From Paraeggerthella hongkongensis (lineage in GTDB: Bacteria; Actinomycetota; Coriobacteriia; Coriobacteriales; Eggerthellaceae), in assembly GCF_003726035.1 (NCBI RefSeq), contig NZ_QICD01000004.1, positions 82,103 to 146,102 on the forward strand: DNA of 64,000 bases, read 5' to 3'. How positions within the stretch are numbered: position 1 is the stretch's first letter; each line of letters starts with the position of its first letter. A program made the translations under genes and the position numbers. Below are positions 1-9,320 of this stretch, piece after piece. The notes beneath the pieces were generated by a model. The model made no database searches. It had not been told where the DNA came from and was given only the letters and a program-made list of their open reading frames with translations.

Positions 1-2
1 AT

Positions 3-104
3 CATACTTTCGAGGCGACTTCCGGCGTTCTTGCCGATGAATGCGCCCAGATACTACGCGACTTCTTCGCAAGCAAAAGAAAGAGGCGAACGAAACCTTT
101 ATGA
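3..104 (+). CDS. C-terminal fragment of an unidentified protein
   Basis: An open frame enters from the left edge and ends at a TGA (102-104) that overlaps the ATG of ispE at 101, giving the ATGA arrangement of translational coupling. Only about 33 codons are visible. The tail is basic (KRKRR near the end) and contains ADECAQILRDFF. I cannot assign a family; in many bacteria the gene before ispE is an rRNA dimethyltransferase, but this tail does not obviously match one. Confidence 0.5.
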   Translation, partial: HTFEATSGVLADECAQILRDFFASKRKRRTKPL

Positions 105-1159
105 CGAATACGACCGAGCTTCCGGAATCCAGGCCCGTTTCTTCAGGTGCGGAGGGGCTCTCCTCTCGTGCAAACGACCCGCATGCTGTTGATATGTTCG
201 AGGTTGCGCGCATCGCTCAGGGGGTGGATGTCGCCGCGTTCAATGCTTTCGGCTCCGTTAAGCTGGTTGCTCCTGCGAAGGTGAACCTGTACCTCGACAT
301 AGGCGAACAACGCTCGGACGGATACCACGAGGTCACTACGGTCATGCATGCGCTGCTGCTGCATGACGTCTTGCGCATGAAAACCGCCCCGGCGGCGCCG
401 GGTGCGGGATTGGCAGTTGATCTGGTTTCACGCTCATGCGAGGGGCTCGCGCCGCTCGACGTTGCCCCTTCGGACAATATCGTGAGCAAGGCTGTTCGCC
501 GTTTCGCCGCCGCGCTTGGACGGCAGCAGGATGAAACGATCATGGTAAGCATCGAGAAGCACATTCCCGCAGAAGCCGGTCTTGGGGGCGGGTCTTCCGA
601 TGCTGCCGCCGCTTTAGTGGGGGCGGCACTCTTGTGGGGTGTTCCAGCCGACGATGCTTTGATTGAGGAAACCGCTCGGTCCCTCGGTGCCGATGTGGCG
701 TTTTTCCTGCACGGCGGCTGCGCGTGCTTGACCGGCGTAGGGGATGTGCTCGACCATAAGCTGACGCCTATGAACGGGCCGGTGGTGTTGATCAAGCCTG
801 AAGGGGGCGTTTCGACGGCTGCTGCTTATCGCGCCTTCGACAAGAGTCCTTCGTTCGTTTCAGCCGATCAACGTGCTATTGCATTACGTGCTACGCGCGC
901 GCAAGATGTCCCTTTGATCAATAACTTGGTCCCGGTCTCCGAGGGCATGCTTCCGGCTCTTGCGGATATTCGAACATGGGCAAGCTCTCATGAGGATGTG
1001 GATGCGTCGCTCATGTCCGGAAGCGGATCAGCCGTGTTCGCGATGTGCAAGTCGATTGATGCCGCAACACGCGTGGCGGCGCAGGCTCGAAGTCGGGGTT
1101 GGTGGGCTCGCTCGACAACCTTCGGTCCTTCGCGTGCGGCTTCCGTGCCGGTGAGATAG
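101..1159 (+). CDS. ispE: 4-diphosphocytidyl-2-C-methyl-D-erythritol kinase
   Basis: This 352-aa GHMP kinase phosphorylates the 2-OH of CDP-methylerythritol in the non-mevalonate (MEP) isoprenoid pathway, which also feeds the menaquinone side chain. Visible motifs are the N-terminal PAKVNLYL near residues 58-65, the GHMP ATP loop PAEAGLGGGSSDAA near 156-169, GADVAFF carrying the catalytic Asp near 198, and the C-terminal SGSGSAVFAM. I chose the ATG at 101 because it overlaps the preceding stop codon. This gives an N-terminal extension of about 48 residues over the E. coli enzyme; an internal ATG at 194 is possible but has no clear ribosome site. Cytosolic. Family assignment is secure. Confidence 0.95.
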   Translation: MTNTTELPESRPVSSGAEGLSSRANDPHAVDMFEVARIAQGVDVAAFNAFGSVKLVAPAKVNLYLDIGEQRSDGYHEVTTVMHALLLHDVLRMKTAPAAPGAGLAVDLVSRSCEGLAPLDVAPSDNIVSKAVRRFAAALGRQQDETIMVSIEKHIPAEAGLGGGSSDAAAALVGAALLWGVPADDALIEETARSLGADVAFFLHGGCACLTGVGDVLDHKLTPMNGPVVLIKPEGGVSTAAAYRAFDKSPSFVSADQRAIALRATRAQDVPLINNLVPVSEGMLPALADIRTWASSHEDVDASLMSGSGSAVFAMCKSIDAATRVAAQARSRGWWARSTTFGPSRAASVPVR

Positions 1160-1298
1160 TTCCCGGCCTGCTTGGTACGAGACGGCGGCGGTTGATCGAC
1201 GAGTCTTACCGTAAGGGAACGGTTACAGAATAGTGGCGTACGATAGTCTCGTTCCCGGCGATGGTAGAATGAGCCGTACGCATTAACAAAGGAGAGCT

Positions 1299-1853
1299 AT
1301 GGACATCGTATGGATCGTCGTGCTTGTCATTGTCGTTGTGCTTGCTTTGGCTGTTATCGGGTTGTACAACAACCTGGTCAAGCTGCGCAACATGGTGGAC
1401 AACGCCTGGGCACAGATCGACGTTCAGCTGCAGCGTCGTTTGGATCTTATCCCCAATCTTGTTGAGACCGTCAAGGGTTATGCTTCGCATGAGCGCGGTA
1501 CGCTCGACGAAGTCACGCAGGCCCGCGCGGCCGTCATGAACGCCGGTACTCCTGAAGGGAAAATGCAGGCCGATGGTATTTTGACCGGTGCTCTGAAAAG
1601 CCTGTTCGCCGTTGCGGAGGCGTATCCCGACCTGAAGGCGAACGTGAACTTTCAGCAGCTGCAGGCAGAGCTTTCCAACACGGAAGACAAGATCAGCTAC
1701 ATGCGCCAAAGCTATAACGACACGGTCATGAAGTTCAACACCGCTATCCAGACGTTTCCCGCCGTGCTTATTGCCGGTATGATGGGTTTCAAGGAACGCC
1801 AGAGCTTCGATGCCGCATCGGGTGCGGAAGTGGCTCCCCAAGTTCAATTCTAG
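1299..1853 (+). CDS. lemA: LemA family membrane protein
   Basis: The 184-aa protein has one N-terminal membrane helix (residues 4-23) followed by a helical cytoplasmic domain with the family signatures NNLVKLRNMVDNAW and LDLIPNLVETVKGY. It ends with the usual FPAVLIAGMMGF and RQSFDA elements. LemA proteins commonly accompany DUF2207/TPM-domain proteins; here such a protein lies separately at 6729-8735. The molecular role of LemA is not settled. The start follows AAAGGAGAGCT. A rho-independent terminator follows, so it is probably monocistronic. Confidence 0.9.
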   Translation: MDIVWIVVLVIVVVLALAVIGLYNNLVKLRNMVDNAWAQIDVQLQRRLDLIPNLVETVKGYASHERGTLDEVTQARAAVMNAGTPEGKMQADGILTGALKSLFAVAEAYPDLKANVNFQQLQAELSNTEDKISYMRQSYNDTVMKFNTAIQTFPAVLIAGMMGFKERQSFDAASGAEVAPQVQF

Positions 1854-1863
1854 CAAGGTACAG

Positions 1864-1900
1864 CCCCTCGTTTCATGTTTGGGACGAGGGGTTTTGTTCT
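1864..1900 (+). terminator. Rho-independent terminator after lemA
   Basis: CCCCTCG pairs with CGAGGGG across a 14-nt loop and is followed by TTTTGTTCT. Confidence 0.85.
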
Positions 1901-2006
1901 ATACCGGGATCGTGCTGCTGAGTTTTGACGATTGACGGGGGCTGGTACAGTGACCCGGTTTGATACGTCCTGCTTCCCTTCCCTGGTTTGTCAGACGGAG
2001 CGGTTT

Positions 2007-3959
2007 ATGGGCAAGCGCGAAGATCGACAATCGAAAACGTTTGACCGCCTTCTGGATTCCTCGGGCGTCTTTGCCGTTGTCGCGTTGATTCTAGTGGCGT
2101 TTCTGGTTGGTTTCTACGTTGTTCTGTCTATGAACATGAATGAGGTAGATCAGCGAACCGAGCGGTTGAAAGACCACCCCTACGCGGTGACGCTGGCCGC
2201 TGGTCGGGCTGAGACGTATTTGATGTCTATGAGAACGCTCGACGATCGCCTGGGTTTCGCGCGCACTCCTGAAACCGTGGAAAGCGTTCGGGTCGAGTTC
2301 GAGGAAATCGATCAGCAGATGATCAAAGAGCTCGAGCAGGTTTCCGATCGGTTCGTTGCTGCTCCCGAGCTTGCCGTCGAGCTCGCAAATCGGTACGAAG
2401 AGTTCCGTCTTCAACAGCAAGAGCTCATCGACATGAGCTTGGGCGATGCGAGCGATCATGATGTAGCTCGCTTTCTTTCCGATAATATCGACCCGCGCAT
2501 CAACCACATGCTAACGATCAACACCGAGATCATTGACGTTGCCTCCGAATCGTTTGACAGGACGTACGCTCAGATAGCCGATGCCCGGAAAGAGGCTATA
2601 GATACGGCAACGGTTCTCTTGAGCGTGTTCATTGTTGCGCTCATCCTGTTCATCGTTGTGATCATGAGGAAAAACAATCAGCAACGCGCGCTTCAGGAAA
2701 GCCTGCGTTGTGCGCTTGAAGCTGCGCAGGAAGCCAACGAGGCGAAGTCGAGGTTCCTATCGAACGTATCCCACGACATTCGCACGCCGCTGACCGCGAT
2801 CATCGGGCTGGCGAACATAGCCAGCGAGCACGAGGATGACCGCGAGCGCGTGGGGGAATCTATCAGCAAGATAAAACTCTCTTCGCATCACCTTTTGAAC
2901 CTGGTTAACGACGTGCTGGATATGAGCAAAATAGAAAGCGGGCAAATCGATCTAACGCACGCGCCGTTCAATGTGTGCAGTTTGGTGGAGATGATGGTTT
3001 CCATTGTTCGTCCACAGGCCGATACGAAACAACTTTCGTTCGAGGCGGTTAATTGCTCGCTTGGACGCACGATGGTGGTTGGCGACGAGATGCGCGTGAG
3101 TCAGATTTTGGTCAACTTGCTGGGCAATGCGGTGAAGTACACGGAGCCGGGTGGTCACGTGTGGTTTTCGGCGGCCCGCATGCCGTTCGGCGAAGTGGCG
3201 GAAGAGCTGAGGCTGAGCGAGCAGGATGCTCAAAAAACCTGTGTAGTTCGCTTTGTAATCGAGGACGACGGCATAGGGATGTCATCGGATTTCGTTGAGC
3301 GTATGTTCGACCCGTTCGAGCGGGAGGAGCGCCCATCGCGTCTTGCGGTGGAGGGAACGGGTTTGGGAATGTCTATCGTGAAGAACCTGATCGATGTTAT
3401 GAACGGGTCCATCAAAGTGGAGAGCGCTCAAGGCAGGGGCTCGAAGTTCACGGTGGATCTTCCTTTTGAGATGCAGGAGGAAGCTTCGGCGGACGACGAA
3501 GATCTTTCGACGGCGCCAGACGACGTAGAGCTTCCTGATTGCGACTGTTCGGCTGATTGGGCGAGCGTGCGGGTTCTGCTTGTTGAGGATAACGACATCG
3601 TGGGAGAGATAGCCGAGGAGTTCATCAAGAGCACAGGCGCTTCAGTTGATCGCGCTTGGGACGGTCTTGAAGCGGTCGAGACATTGAGGTCGGTGCCGGA
3701 AAACTATTACGACCTGGTGTTCATGGATATACAAATGCCGCGCATGGACGGTTTGGAGGCCGCTCGCACTATCGTGGAAGAGAGCTCTTGCGTTCATCGT
3801 TCGCATCCGCCGATTATCGCCATGACGGCCAATGCGTACGTCGAAGACAGAAAACGTGCTTCCGAGGCGGGGATGGATGGCTATGCGGTCAAGCCAATTG
3901 GAAAAGACGAAATCGTTCGGCTGCTTGAAACGCATGTGAAGCCGCCGAGCGCTCGTTAG
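2007..3959 (+). CDS. Hybrid sensor histidine kinase with C-terminal receiver domain
   Basis: This 650-aa membrane sensor has TM1 at about residues 20-43, an extracytoplasmic helical region of about 155 residues, TM2 at about 199-220, a HisKA domain with SHDIRTPL (His256 as phospho-acceptor), and a HATPase domain with N-box Asn374, EDDGIGM and GTGLGMSIV. A receiver domain starts near residue 520, with VLLVEDND, the acceptor Asp574 in FMDIQMPRMDG, and the KP motif. No Hpt domain and no cognate regulator are visible nearby, so the partner is elsewhere. The start at 2007 is preferred over an upstream in-frame ATG at 1932 because GGAG sits 6 nt before it. The stimulus is unknown. Confidence 0.9.
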   Translation: MGKREDRQSKTFDRLLDSSGVFAVVALILVAFLVGFYVVLSMNMNEVDQRTERLKDHPYAVTLAAGRAETYLMSMRTLDDRLGFARTPETVESVRVEFEEIDQQMIKELEQVSDRFVAAPELAVELANRYEEFRLQQQELIDMSLGDASDHDVARFLSDNIDPRINHMLTINTEIIDVASESFDRTYAQIADARKEAIDTATVLLSVFIVALILFIVVIMRKNNQQRALQESLRCALEAAQEANEAKSRFLSNVSHDIRTPLTAIIGLANIASEHEDDRERVGESISKIKLSSHHLLNLVNDVLDMSKIESGQIDLTHAPFNVCSLVEMMVSIVRPQADTKQLSFEAVNCSLGRTMVVGDEMRVSQILVNLLGNAVKYTEPGGHVWFSAARMPFGEVAEELRLSEQDAQKTCVVRFVIEDDGIGMSSDFVERMFDPFEREERPSRLAVEGTGLGMSIVKNLIDVMNGSIKVESAQGRGSKFTVDLPFEMQEEASADDEDLSTAPDDVELPDCDCSADWASVRVLLVEDNDIVGEIAEEFIKSTGASVDRAWDGLEAVETLRSVPENYYDLVFMDIQMPRMDGLEAARTIVEESSCVHRSHPPIIAMTANAYVEDRKRASEAGMDGYAVKPIGKDEIVRLLETHVKPPSAR

Positions 3960-4061
3960 AATCGATGAGCCTTCGCGCGGCCTCTTGCGAGTCTGGTATG
4001 ATGCGAAATCAAGGAGTTCGTGCAAGCAAGACGCTTGCTGTGCCGAGAGAGGAGTTCCGTC

Positions 4062-4424
4062 ATGATCGCCCGCTTATCGCGCATCGCTGTGCTGTTGGTT
4101 GTTTTGGCGGTGGTCGCGTTAGTGGTCTATCTGGTTGCCACGTATCGCTACTCGCCAACCCGTGCAAAGGAAATCCTCATTAAGCTGTTCACGGTTATCA
4201 CCGGAGCTCTTTCCTCGTTCTTTGGATTATTCAGCCTGTATGCGTGGTTCGAGCGCAACGTGGGCGTGTTTGATCTGGCATTTAGTTTTTTGCTTACTGC
4301 TTTGGTTGCGCTTGGCGTGACGCAGATATGCCGCGCTGTTTTCCTCAAGCATCATCCGGCGTACCGTAAAAAGCCGATGAAGGCGAAACGGATAGGGTCG
4401 CGCTTCAGAGGCGGCAAAGGCTGA
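4062..4424 (+). CDS. Small membrane protein of unknown function
   Basis: A 120-aa protein with three predicted membrane helices (about residues 6-26, 40-60 and 72-92) and a strongly basic C-terminus (RKKPMKAKRIGSRFRGGKG). The start follows GAGAGGAG at good spacing. I do not recognise the family. It stands alone between the histidine kinase and oleate hydratase and ends at a clear terminator. It could be a small regulatory or stress-related membrane protein, but nothing in the sequence shows this. Confidence 0.6.
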   Translation: MIARLSRIAVLLVVLAVVALVVYLVATYRYSPTRAKEILIKLFTVITGALSSFFGLFSLYAWFERNVGVFDLAFSFLLTALVALGVTQICRAVFLKHHPAYRKKPMKAKRIGSRFRGGKG

Positions 4425-4447
4425 TCGGCTTCACTCGTCGGTGTTCG

Positions 4448-4482
4448 AGCGGACCTGCGCAACAGCGGGTCCGCTTGCTTTT
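4448..4482 (+). terminator. Rho-independent terminator after the small membrane protein
   Basis: AGCGGACC pairs perfectly with GGTCCGCT across 12 nt and is followed by TGCTTTT. Confidence 0.75.
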
Positions 4483-4628
4483 CCAACCTATTCGTAACTG
4501 CTCCTTTTCGATCTGCCTTCCTTTCTGCACTGGCCCTTGTCTCGACCAAGACCAGTCATACGATGGCATTCGTGCAACGTATGGTTTCGACGCTTGCCAG
4601 CGCCGGCGATTGGAGAGGAAGGATTTGC

Positions 4629-6401
4629 ATGAGGTACACCAACGGTAACTACGAAGCGTTTGCTCGGCCTAGAAAACCCAAGGGAGTCGATGACAAATCG
4701 GCGTATTTGGTAGGCGGCGGCCTTGCCGGTTTGGCAGCTGCGGTGTTTTTGCTGCGCGACGGTCACATGCAGGGCGAGCGTATCCACGTGTTTGAAGAAA
4801 CGGCTGTTCCGGGAGGGTCTTTAGATGGCAAGGCGGCTCCGCTTGATGGATTTGTGACGCGCGGTGGGCGCGAGATGGAGAACCACTTCGAGTGCTTATG
4901 GGATTTGTTTCGCTCCGTTCCCTCGCTTGAGGTGGAGAATGCGTCAGTTCTCGATGAATTCTACTGGCTTGATCACGACGATCCGAACTCCTCCAACTGC
5001 CGCATCATTCACGATCGCGGGTGCCGGGTTGAAGATGATGGCGACTTCACGCTTTCCAAGAAGGCGAAAAAAGAGCTGATCGAGCTATGGATGGCTTCTG
5101 AGGATTCGCTTGAAGGCAAGCGCATAGAAGACGTTTTTACCGAAGAGTTCTTCAAATCGAACTTCTGGCTGTACTGGTGCACGATGTTCGCGTTCGAGCG
5201 TTGGCACTCCGCTATAGAAATGCGTCGCTATATCATGCGCTTCATTCACCATATCAAGGGGCTTCCTGATTTCACCGCTCTTAAGTTCACGCGCTTCAAT
5301 CAATACGAATCGCTGGTCAAGCCGCTGGTTTCGTACTTGAAGAAGAACGGAGTGCAGTTTGAGTGCAATGCGCGGGTTGTTGATGTTCGCGTTGATGTTT
5401 CCGACGACGCGAAGGTTGCCCGCGAGTTGGTGGTGGACCGGAGCGGCCGCATCGATCGCATAGGGCTGACGGAAAACGATCTGGTGCTGATCACGAACGG
5501 GTCCATAACGGAAAGCTCCACGCAAGGCAGCCACTTTGATCCGGCTCCCATTACCCATGAGCTGGGCGGCAGTTGGACGTTGTGGAAGCGATTGGCCGAG
5601 CAATCGCCCGAGTTCGGTAACCCCGATGCGTTCTGCGAGAACTTACCCAAGGAAAGCTGGTTCGTTTCCGCAACGGCTACCTGGCAGAACAGCAAGATCG
5701 ACCCCTATATAGAGCGGTTGACGAACCGAGGCCTCAGGACCGGAAAGGTTGTGACCGGCGGCATCGTTACCGTGAAGGACTCCAACTGGCTCATGAGTTT
5801 CACGATACATCGTCAGCCTCATTTCAAGGAGCAGCGTCCCGACCAGACGGTCATGTGGATATACGGCCTGCTGTCGGGCGTTCCCGGCAACTACGTCAAG
5901 AAGCCCATCGAGGCGTGCAGCGGCCAAGAGATCGCGCAAGAGCTGCTGTACCATTTGGGCGTTCCCGAATCTCAAATCGAGGCCATGGCGCATGATGATT
6001 GCACGGTGATACCCGTGTACATGCCGTTCATCACGTCCTACTTCATGCTGCGCAAGCCGGGAGATCGTCCTTTGGTGGTCCCCCAAGGCTCGAAGAATCT
6101 TGCGTTCATCGGCAATTTCGCTGAAACCGAGCGCGACACGGTTTTCACGACCGAGTATTCCGTGCGCACCGCCATGGAGGCAGTGTACCAATTGCTCGAC
6201 GTGGAGCGCGGCGTGCCTGAGACGTTCGCGTCTGCATATGATGTGCGCGCCCTTGCGAGCTCTCTGTACTATCTGTCGGATTGCAAGAAGCTTGTCGACA
6301 TGGATCTTCCCTTTGTGGAGCAGCGAATTGTCGATTCGTTCGTCAAAAAGACCGAGGACACCTATATTGGCGATATTCTCAAGAAAAGCCATTTGGCGTA
6401 A
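4629..6401 (+). CDS. ohyA: Oleate hydratase (FAD-dependent fatty-acid double-bond hydratase)
   Basis: This 590-aa protein, the usual length for the family (once called the 67-kDa myosin-cross-reactive antigen), adds water to the cis-9 double bond of unsaturated fatty acids to give 10-hydroxy acids. The N-terminus carries the family signature [13 protein letters not shown], followed by the FAD Rossmann loop [11 protein letters not shown] near residues 30-40. In gut bacteria the enzyme is linked to detoxifying host or dietary unsaturated fatty acids (established for the family). The start at 4629 follows AGGAAGGA; an upstream in-frame ATG at 4563 would add 22 non-conserved residues. It appears monocistronic. 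Confidence 0.93.
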   Translation: MRYTNGNYEAFARPRKPKGVDDKSAYLVGGGLAGLAAAVFLLRDGHMQGERIHVFEETAVPGGSLDGKAAPLDGFVTRGGREMENHFECLWDLFRSVPSLEVENASVLDEFYWLDHDDPNSSNCRIIHDRGCRVEDDGDFTLSKKAKKELIELWMASEDSLEGKRIEDVFTEEFFKSNFWLYWCTMFAFERWHSAIEMRRYIMRFIHHIKGLPDFTALKFTRFNQYESLVKPLVSYLKKNGVQFECNARVVDVRVDVSDDAKVARELVVDRSGRIDRIGLTENDLVLITNGSITESSTQGSHFDPAPITHELGGSWTLWKRLAEQSPEFGNPDAFCENLPKESWFVSATATWQNSKIDPYIERLTNRGLRTGKVVTGGIVTVKDSNWLMSFTIHRQPHFKEQRPDQTVMWIYGLLSGVPGNYVKKPIEACSGQEIAQELLYHLGVPESQIEAMAHDDCTVIPVYMPFITSYFMLRKPGDRPLVVPQGSKNLAFIGNFAETERDTVFTTEYSVRTAMEAVYQLLDVERGVPETFASAYDVRALASSLYYLSDCKKLVDMDLPFVEQRIVDSFVKKTEDTYIGDILKKSHLA

Positions 6402-6534
6402 GCGTTTTGGCGCACGCTGCGTTGCTTGTTGCGCGGCTTTGCTTGGACTAAGCATCGTGGGTCGGTTTTGCCTGAGGAGCGGTGCACTGGTACCTATCCG
6501 TTGCCATAGGGAAACCGGTTGGACGATATAATGA

Positions 6535-6567
6535 AGCCCGGCAGTTGGAAAACTGTCGGGCTTTTGA
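6535..6567. terminator. Terminator between oleate hydratase and tRNA-Ser
   Basis: A 9-bp stem (GCCCGGCAG with CTGTCGGGC, one G-U pair) has an 8-nt loop and is followed on the + strand by TTTT. It separates the convergent oleate hydratase and tRNA-Ser genes; on the - strand the T-run is poor. Confidence 0.65.
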
Positions 6568-6573
6568 AATCGG

Positions 6574-6664
6574 TGGCGGAGAGCTGGGGATTCGAACCCC
6601 AGACACCCTTTTGGGGTGTACTCGCTTAGCAGGCGAGCACCTTCGGCCTCTCGGTCAGCTCTCC
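6574..6664 (-). tRNA. tRNA-Ser (anticodon GCU)
   Basis: Read on the - strand, the gene has acceptor arms GGAGAGC and GCTCTCC, discriminator G and an encoded CCA. The anticodon stem CTCGC/GCGAG encloses CTGCTAA, giving anticodon GCT. The variable arm is long (ACACCC/GGGTGT), as expected for class II tRNA-Ser, and the T arm contains GGTTCGAATCC. It decodes AGC/AGU. The encoded CCA occupies 6574-6576. Confidence 0.96.
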
Positions 6665-6728
6665 ACAATATAATAGGTGCGGTTTGCTATGATACCGTGA
6701 CCACCTCCAAGTTGCAAGGAGCATGATT

Positions 6729-8735
6729 GTGCAAAACATGAGCGGTACGCAACTCCACATTTCCTTCGCTATGCAGCGTAGGCGATTCGTGCTTGCATTC
6801 GCCTGCTTGATCGTCTTAGCTGTGGGCGTTCTGGTGTGCTCGCCAGATTATGCCGACGCGAAGTCGTACACCATGCCTAAGGTTGATATTCAGGCGCAGG
6901 TTGAAACCGATGGGTCCTTGCATGTGGTTGAACAGCGCGCATTCGACTTCAGCGGCGATTTCACTGCTGTGTGGTGGGAGCTCGGCAACGGTCTTCCGTC
7001 GAATGCGTCCATCAAGATCAACGGCATGCGCATGGGCCAACTTGGCGCTGACGGATCCATTTCGGGCTCATGGACAACGCTCAAAGACGTGCCGTTCGTG
7101 CTGGGTTGGCGCGAATCGGGCGGGCCTGGCACGGATGCGTACTCGTTCGACGAGCCGAAGAACACCGTGTACGCGTTCTTCAACCAATCCGATACGCAGG
7201 CGATGATAGAGCTTGACTACACGGTGGTCAACGGCGCGCAGGCCTACGGAGACGTGGGAGAGGTGTACTGGAAGTACATAGGGTCCCAATGGGCCGAAGC
7301 GTCCGACAACGTGACGATGACCCTTGCGCTGCCGGTGCCTCAGGGGACCGAGGTGAAAGCGGGGGATAACGTGCGCGCTTGGGGCCACGGTCCGCTTGAC
7401 GGATCGGTGTTGGTCAATGCGGATGGATCCGTTACGTACAAGGTCCCCCATGTGTCGGCCGGGCAGTTTGCCGAAGCGCGCGTTGTGTTTCCCGTGAAGT
7501 GGCTCACGAACCTTTCGGCGAAAGATGCCGCTGCGCACGGTGGCGCCATGCGTCTTGATACGGTGTTGAAAGAAGAACAGTCGTGGTCTGACCAGGCAAA
7601 CGTTCGGCGCACTATGTCGCTTGCGTTTATCGTCGGCTGCGGCGTGATAAGCGTTTTGCTGCTGCTTTGGGGCTTGTGGTCGTATCGTCGGTACGGGCGC
7701 GAGCATGAACCTGACTTCAAGGACGAGTATTGGCGCGACGTTCCCGATCCCGCCGTGCACCCTGCGGTGATCGGCCGCCTGTGGCGTTGGGATCGTGAAA
7801 GCCAAGATGATTTCTCGGCAACGCTCATGCATCTGGCTCATATCGGGGCCGTGCGCATCGATGCTGGCAGTTATGACGAGCCGGGTTTGTTCGGATCGTC
7901 CAAAACGAAGAGCGACTACTATATAACCAAACTGCCCGCTGCTGATACGGTAGCCGATCCTATCGACCGTGCGGCGCTCGACCTTCTGTTCGGCAGGGTT
8001 GCCGAAGGCCGAGACTCGCTGTGGTTCGGCACGATCGAGACGTATGGCAAAGACCATCCTCAAGAGCTGCTCGATGCCATGCAGTCGTGGCAAGGAACGT
8101 TGTCCGCCGCAACGAACAGCCAGGATTTCTTCGAAGCAAAGGGTAAGCGCTACCAGGGGTATTTGATTGCCCTTGCCGTAGTGTTGGCTGTTGGCGGCGT
8201 GGCGATCTGGCTGATGATGGAGAACTTCATACCTCTCATCTTCATGCTTCCCGTAGCTATTGCCCTGGGCATTATCGCCAACTACATGCCGCGGCGAAGC
8301 GTGCGCGGAAACAATCTGATCGCGCGTTGCAAGGCGCTGCGCAACTGGTTGCGCGATTTCTCGTCGCTTGACGAGCGTCCGCCTACCGACGTTAAGGTGT
8401 GGGGCGAGTTCATGGTGTATGCGTACTTGTTCGGCGTTGCCGACCAGGCTATCAAGCAGCTGCAGACCACTATGCCGCAATTGTTCGAGTACGATGGATC
8501 TTTGGGCGTCTCCTACATGCCGTGGTGGTTCTGGTACACGGGCGGGCATACGTCGACCGGCGTTGCCATGCCTGCGGTGGGCGATCTGTTCCAGTCGTCC
8601 ATGGCTAACACCTTGTCGTCAGCTCAAGCCGCCTTGTCTGCTGCAAGCGGGGACTTCTCAAGCGGCGGCGGATTCGGAGGAGGGTTCTCGGGCGGCGGAG
8701 GCGGCGGCTTCGGCGGAGGTGGCGGCGCGCGCTAG
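6729..8735 (+). CDS. DUF2207 family membrane protein with Gly-rich tail
   Basis: The 668-aa protein has a signal or anchor segment (RRRFVLAFACLIVLAVGV), an extracytoplasmic DUF2207 domain of about 270 residues, a membrane helix near 298-318, a cytoplasmic region, and a second pair of helices near 470-515. It ends in a run of about 25 mostly Gly/Ser residues (SSGGGFGGGFSGGG and onward). Such proteins often pair with LemA; lemA is 5 kb upstream. I favour the GTG at 6729 because AGGAG ends 7 nt before it; the ATG at 6723 is only 1 nt from the ribosome site, and an ATG at 6738 is also in frame. Function unknown. Confidence 0.8.
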   Translation: MQNMSGTQLHISFAMQRRRFVLAFACLIVLAVGVLVCSPDYADAKSYTMPKVDIQAQVETDGSLHVVEQRAFDFSGDFTAVWWELGNGLPSNASIKINGMRMGQLGADGSISGSWTTLKDVPFVLGWRESGGPGTDAYSFDEPKNTVYAFFNQSDTQAMIELDYTVVNGAQAYGDVGEVYWKYIGSQWAEASDNVTMTLALPVPQGTEVKAGDNVRAWGHGPLDGSVLVNADGSVTYKVPHVSAGQFAEARVVFPVKWLTNLSAKDAAAHGGAMRLDTVLKEEQSWSDQANVRRTMSLAFIVGCGVISVLLLLWGLWSYRRYGREHEPDFKDEYWRDVPDPAVHPAVIGRLWRWDRESQDDFSATLMHLAHIGAVRIDAGSYDEPGLFGSSKTKSDYYITKLPAADTVADPIDRAALDLLFGRVAEGRDSLWFGTIETYGKDHPQELLDAMQSWQGTLSAATNSQDFFEAKGKRYQGYLIALAVVLAVGGVAIWLMMENFIPLIFMLPVAIALGIIANYMPRRSVRGNNLIARCKALRNWLRDFSSLDERPPTDVKVWGEFMVYAYLFGVADQAIKQLQTTMPQLFEYDGSLGVSYMPWWFWYTGGHTSTGVAMPAVGDLFQSSMANTLSSAQAALSAASGDFSSGGGFGGGFSGGGGGGFGGGGGAR

Positions 8736-8785
8736 AAAGGCCGTGCTACAATGCGGATGAAGTTGTCAGCTAGGGAGGAGCCAGT

Positions 8786-9307
8786 ATGGCGGAAAAAGAC
8801 AATATCGTTCTGATCGGCATGCCCGGTGCGGGTAAGTCGACGCTGGGCATTGTGTTGGCTAAGATCATGAACTATCACTTTATAGACGCAGACCTGGTCA
8901 TCCAGAACCAGTGCGATAAAACGCTTCAGAAGCTTATTGATGCATGCGGACCCGAAGGGTTTATCGAGGTTGAAAACGAGATCCTGCGCGACATCGAAGC
9001 GTCCAAGAGCATTATCTCCACAGGCGGTTCCGCGGTTTATTCGGATGAGGCTATGCGGCATCTAACCGAAATAGGTACGGTTGTGTATCTGCAGATTTCC
9101 TACGACGAGCTGGTGAATCGCTTGCACGATTTACAGGAACGCGGCGTGGTTCTCAAGGGCGGCATCGGCATGAGCCTACGCGAGTTGTTCGACGAGCGCA
9201 AGCCGCTGTACGAGCAGTACGCCGAAATCACGGTTGACGTGAACGATTTGACCATTACCGCAGCGGCTCGCAAGGTTGCCGATGTGATCAAGCAGGCGCA
9301 AGCGTAG
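8786..9307 (+). CDS. Shikimate-kinase-like P-loop kinase
   Basis: The 173-aa protein has Walker A GMPGAGKST, an IDAD motif matching the Mg/shikimate Asp of AroK, STGGSAVY in place of the usual TGGG, and DERKPLYEQYA near the C-terminus. It therefore belongs to the shikimate-kinase fold family. However, the shikimate-binding Arg of the GxxFRxxE motif is replaced (GFIEVENE), and the lid Arg of NRPLL is not evident. The substrate may not be shikimate, and no other aromatic-pathway gene is adjacent. The start follows AGGGAGGAGCCAGT. Confidence 0.75.
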   Translation: MAEKDNIVLIGMPGAGKSTLGIVLAKIMNYHFIDADLVIQNQCDKTLQKLIDACGPEGFIEVENEILRDIEASKSIISTGGSAVYSDEAMRHLTEIGTVVYLQISYDELVNRLHDLQERGVVLKGGIGMSLRELFDERKPLYEQYAEITVDVNDLTITAAARKVADVIKQAQA

Positions 9308-9320
9308 CGAAGGAGCCTCC

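Noticed and set aside
1206..1856. A 216-codon - strand frame opposite lemA
   Set aside because: LemA signatures are unambiguous on the + strand; the antisense frame covers the lemA promoter and has no ribosome site.
6501..6531. Promoter-like TTGCCA...TATAAT before the oleate hydratase/tRNA terminator
   Set aside because: The spacing is 20 bp and a terminator follows immediately on the + strand, so no gene would be served; possibly a chance match.
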